Below are positions 7,497-8,234 of a stretch of 8,234 bases of DNA, one piece after another. Position 1 is the stretch's first letter. Each line of letters starts with the position of its first letter. A program made the translations under genes and the position numbers. The stretch comes from Pseudomonadales bacterium. Its GTDB lineage: Bacteria > Pseudomonadota > Gammaproteobacteria > Pseudomonadales > Pseudohongiellaceae. Where the stretch lies: the NCBI GenBank assembly GCA_031277435.1, contig JAITMI010000020.1, positions 1 to 8,234 on the forward strand, given 5' to 3'. Under the pieces are notes generated by a model. It saw nothing but the letters and a program-made list of their open reading frames with translations. It was not told the origin of the DNA and did not search any database.

Positions 7497-8234
7497 TTAG
7501 CTCCACCTATCAGTGGTGACTAAGCTCAAAGATTTCAAGTAATCTCCCACTATTTTTGTATCCCCCTGGCCTTGTTCCGGCAAATCACAGAGCAAAGGCG
7601 CCAATTGCGGCCAGCCACGCAGCCAGGTCAGTTGCCGTTTCGCCAACTGCCGGGTGGCGGCGATGGCGGCGGCGGTCATCTCTTGGTAAGAGCAAATTCC
7701 GTCCAAATAGTTCCACACTTGACGGTAACCTACACTGCGCAGCGCCGGTAAATCGAGGTGCAGATCGCCGCGCGTGCGCAGGGCGCGCACTTCGTCCAAG
7801 AGGCCAGCTTCCAGCATGTGCTGAAAACGGCGGGCGATGCGCTCATGCAGACGCGCGCGATCGGCTGGGATCATGCCGATGAAATGCAGCGTGCAAGGCA
7901 AGTCCGCCGCCTGCCCCGGCGCTTGCGCGGCATGATGGGCCGACAGCGCAACGCCGGTAATTTCGTACACCTCAAGCGCGCGCTGCAAACGCTGCGGATC
8001 GCTGGGGCGGATGCGCGCGGCGGAAATGGGGTCCACCTCCTTAAGCCGCGCATGGACCGCCGCCCAGCCCTCGGCCTGCGCCAGCGCCAGAATGCGCTGA
8101 CGCACCACCGGTTCAGCGCCCGGCAGCGCCGCCAACCCGTCACGCAAGGCTTTGAAATACAGCATGGTGCCGCCGACCAAGAGCGGAATGCGCCCCCGCG
8201 CCAAAATATCGGTGATAGCGCACAGAGCGTCGGC
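7497..8234 (-). CDS. miaA: tRNA dimethylallyltransferase MiaA (C-terminal part)
   Basis: MiaA transfers a dimethylallyl group to N6 of A37 in tRNAs that read UNN codons, ahead of MiaB. The window shows 245 codons of an open frame that continues beyond its right edge. The missing part is roughly the first 80 residues, including the P-loop. Visible family motifs are ADALCAITDILARGRIPLLV, followed by GGTMLYFKALRDGL, then DPQRLQRALEV, DLPALRSVGYRQVWNYL and TRQLAKRQLTWLRGWP. The position at 8204 where an ATG-like start might be set is a TTG inside the protein (leucine), not the start. The stop is TAA at 7497-7499, and hfq follows 155 bases downstream in the usual gammaproteobacterial order. Confidence 0.97.
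   Translation of the reverse strand, partial: ADALCAITDILARGRIPLLVGGTMLYFKALRDGLAALPGAEPVVRQRILALAQAEGWAAVHARLKEVDPISAARIRPSDPQRLQRALEVYEITGVALSAHHAAQAPGQAADLPCTLHFIGMIPADRARLHERIARRFQHMLEAGLLDEVRALRTRGDLHLDLPALRSVGYRQVWNYLDGICSYQEMTAAAIAATRQLAKRQLTWLRGWPQLAPLLCDLPEQGQGDTKIVGDYLKSLSLVTTDRWS

Overview
The window is a gammaproteobacterial housekeeping locus. Every gene I accept lies on the minus strand, so it is transcribed from high to low coordinates. In order of transcription they are miaA (3' part only), hfq, hflX, hflK, hflC, hisZ, purA, and a gene for a membrane-anchored XRE-type DNA-binding protein. miaA directly upstream of hfq is the gammaproteobacterial arrangement. hisZ between hflC and purA points away from Enterobacterales, which lack hisZ, and towards Pseudomonas-like, methanotroph or purple-sulfur type lineages. 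Hfq also looks Pseudomonas-like. The genes are GC-rich. The exact genus cannot be told from this window.

Layout: 8234-7497 is the C-terminal part of MiaA (tRNA A37 prenylation). 7496-7342 is the hfq leader, with a perfect TATAAT hexamer and a U7 tract. 7341-7075 is Hfq. 7074-6994 is a junction with a hairpin and a short direct repeat. 6993-5632 is the GTPase HflX, with a UUG start. 5631-5538 carries a perfect 7-bp hairpin. 5537-4350 and 4350-3481 are HflK and HflC, overlapping by one base (TGATG). 3480-3423 is a short gap with a 6-bp hairpin, at the place where many relatives carry a small DUF2065 gene. 3422-2190 is HisZ. 2189-2144 is an AT-rich gap. 2143-851 is PurA. 850-735 is an AT-rich regulatory region with iterated ATGAATA motifs over a candidate promoter. 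734-72 is the XRE/membrane protein. 71-1 holds a hairpin and no supported gene.

The genes share a theme of post-transcriptional and translational control plus membrane proteostasis. MiaA modifies tRNA, Hfq anneals sRNAs to mRNAs, HflX rescues ribosomes, and HflK/HflC form the SPFH cage around FtsH. HisZ and PurA belong to histidine and AMP synthesis, pathways that both touch ATP and the purine pool. The last gene is not part of the widely conserved cluster. It encodes an N-terminal helix-turn-helix, two membrane helices and a roughly 70-residue predicted periplasmic domain, preceded by its own likely promoter and repeats. It is the most interesting part of the window. I see no CRISPR, mobile element, tRNA, rRNA or defence system, and the rest is ordinary conserved core genome.
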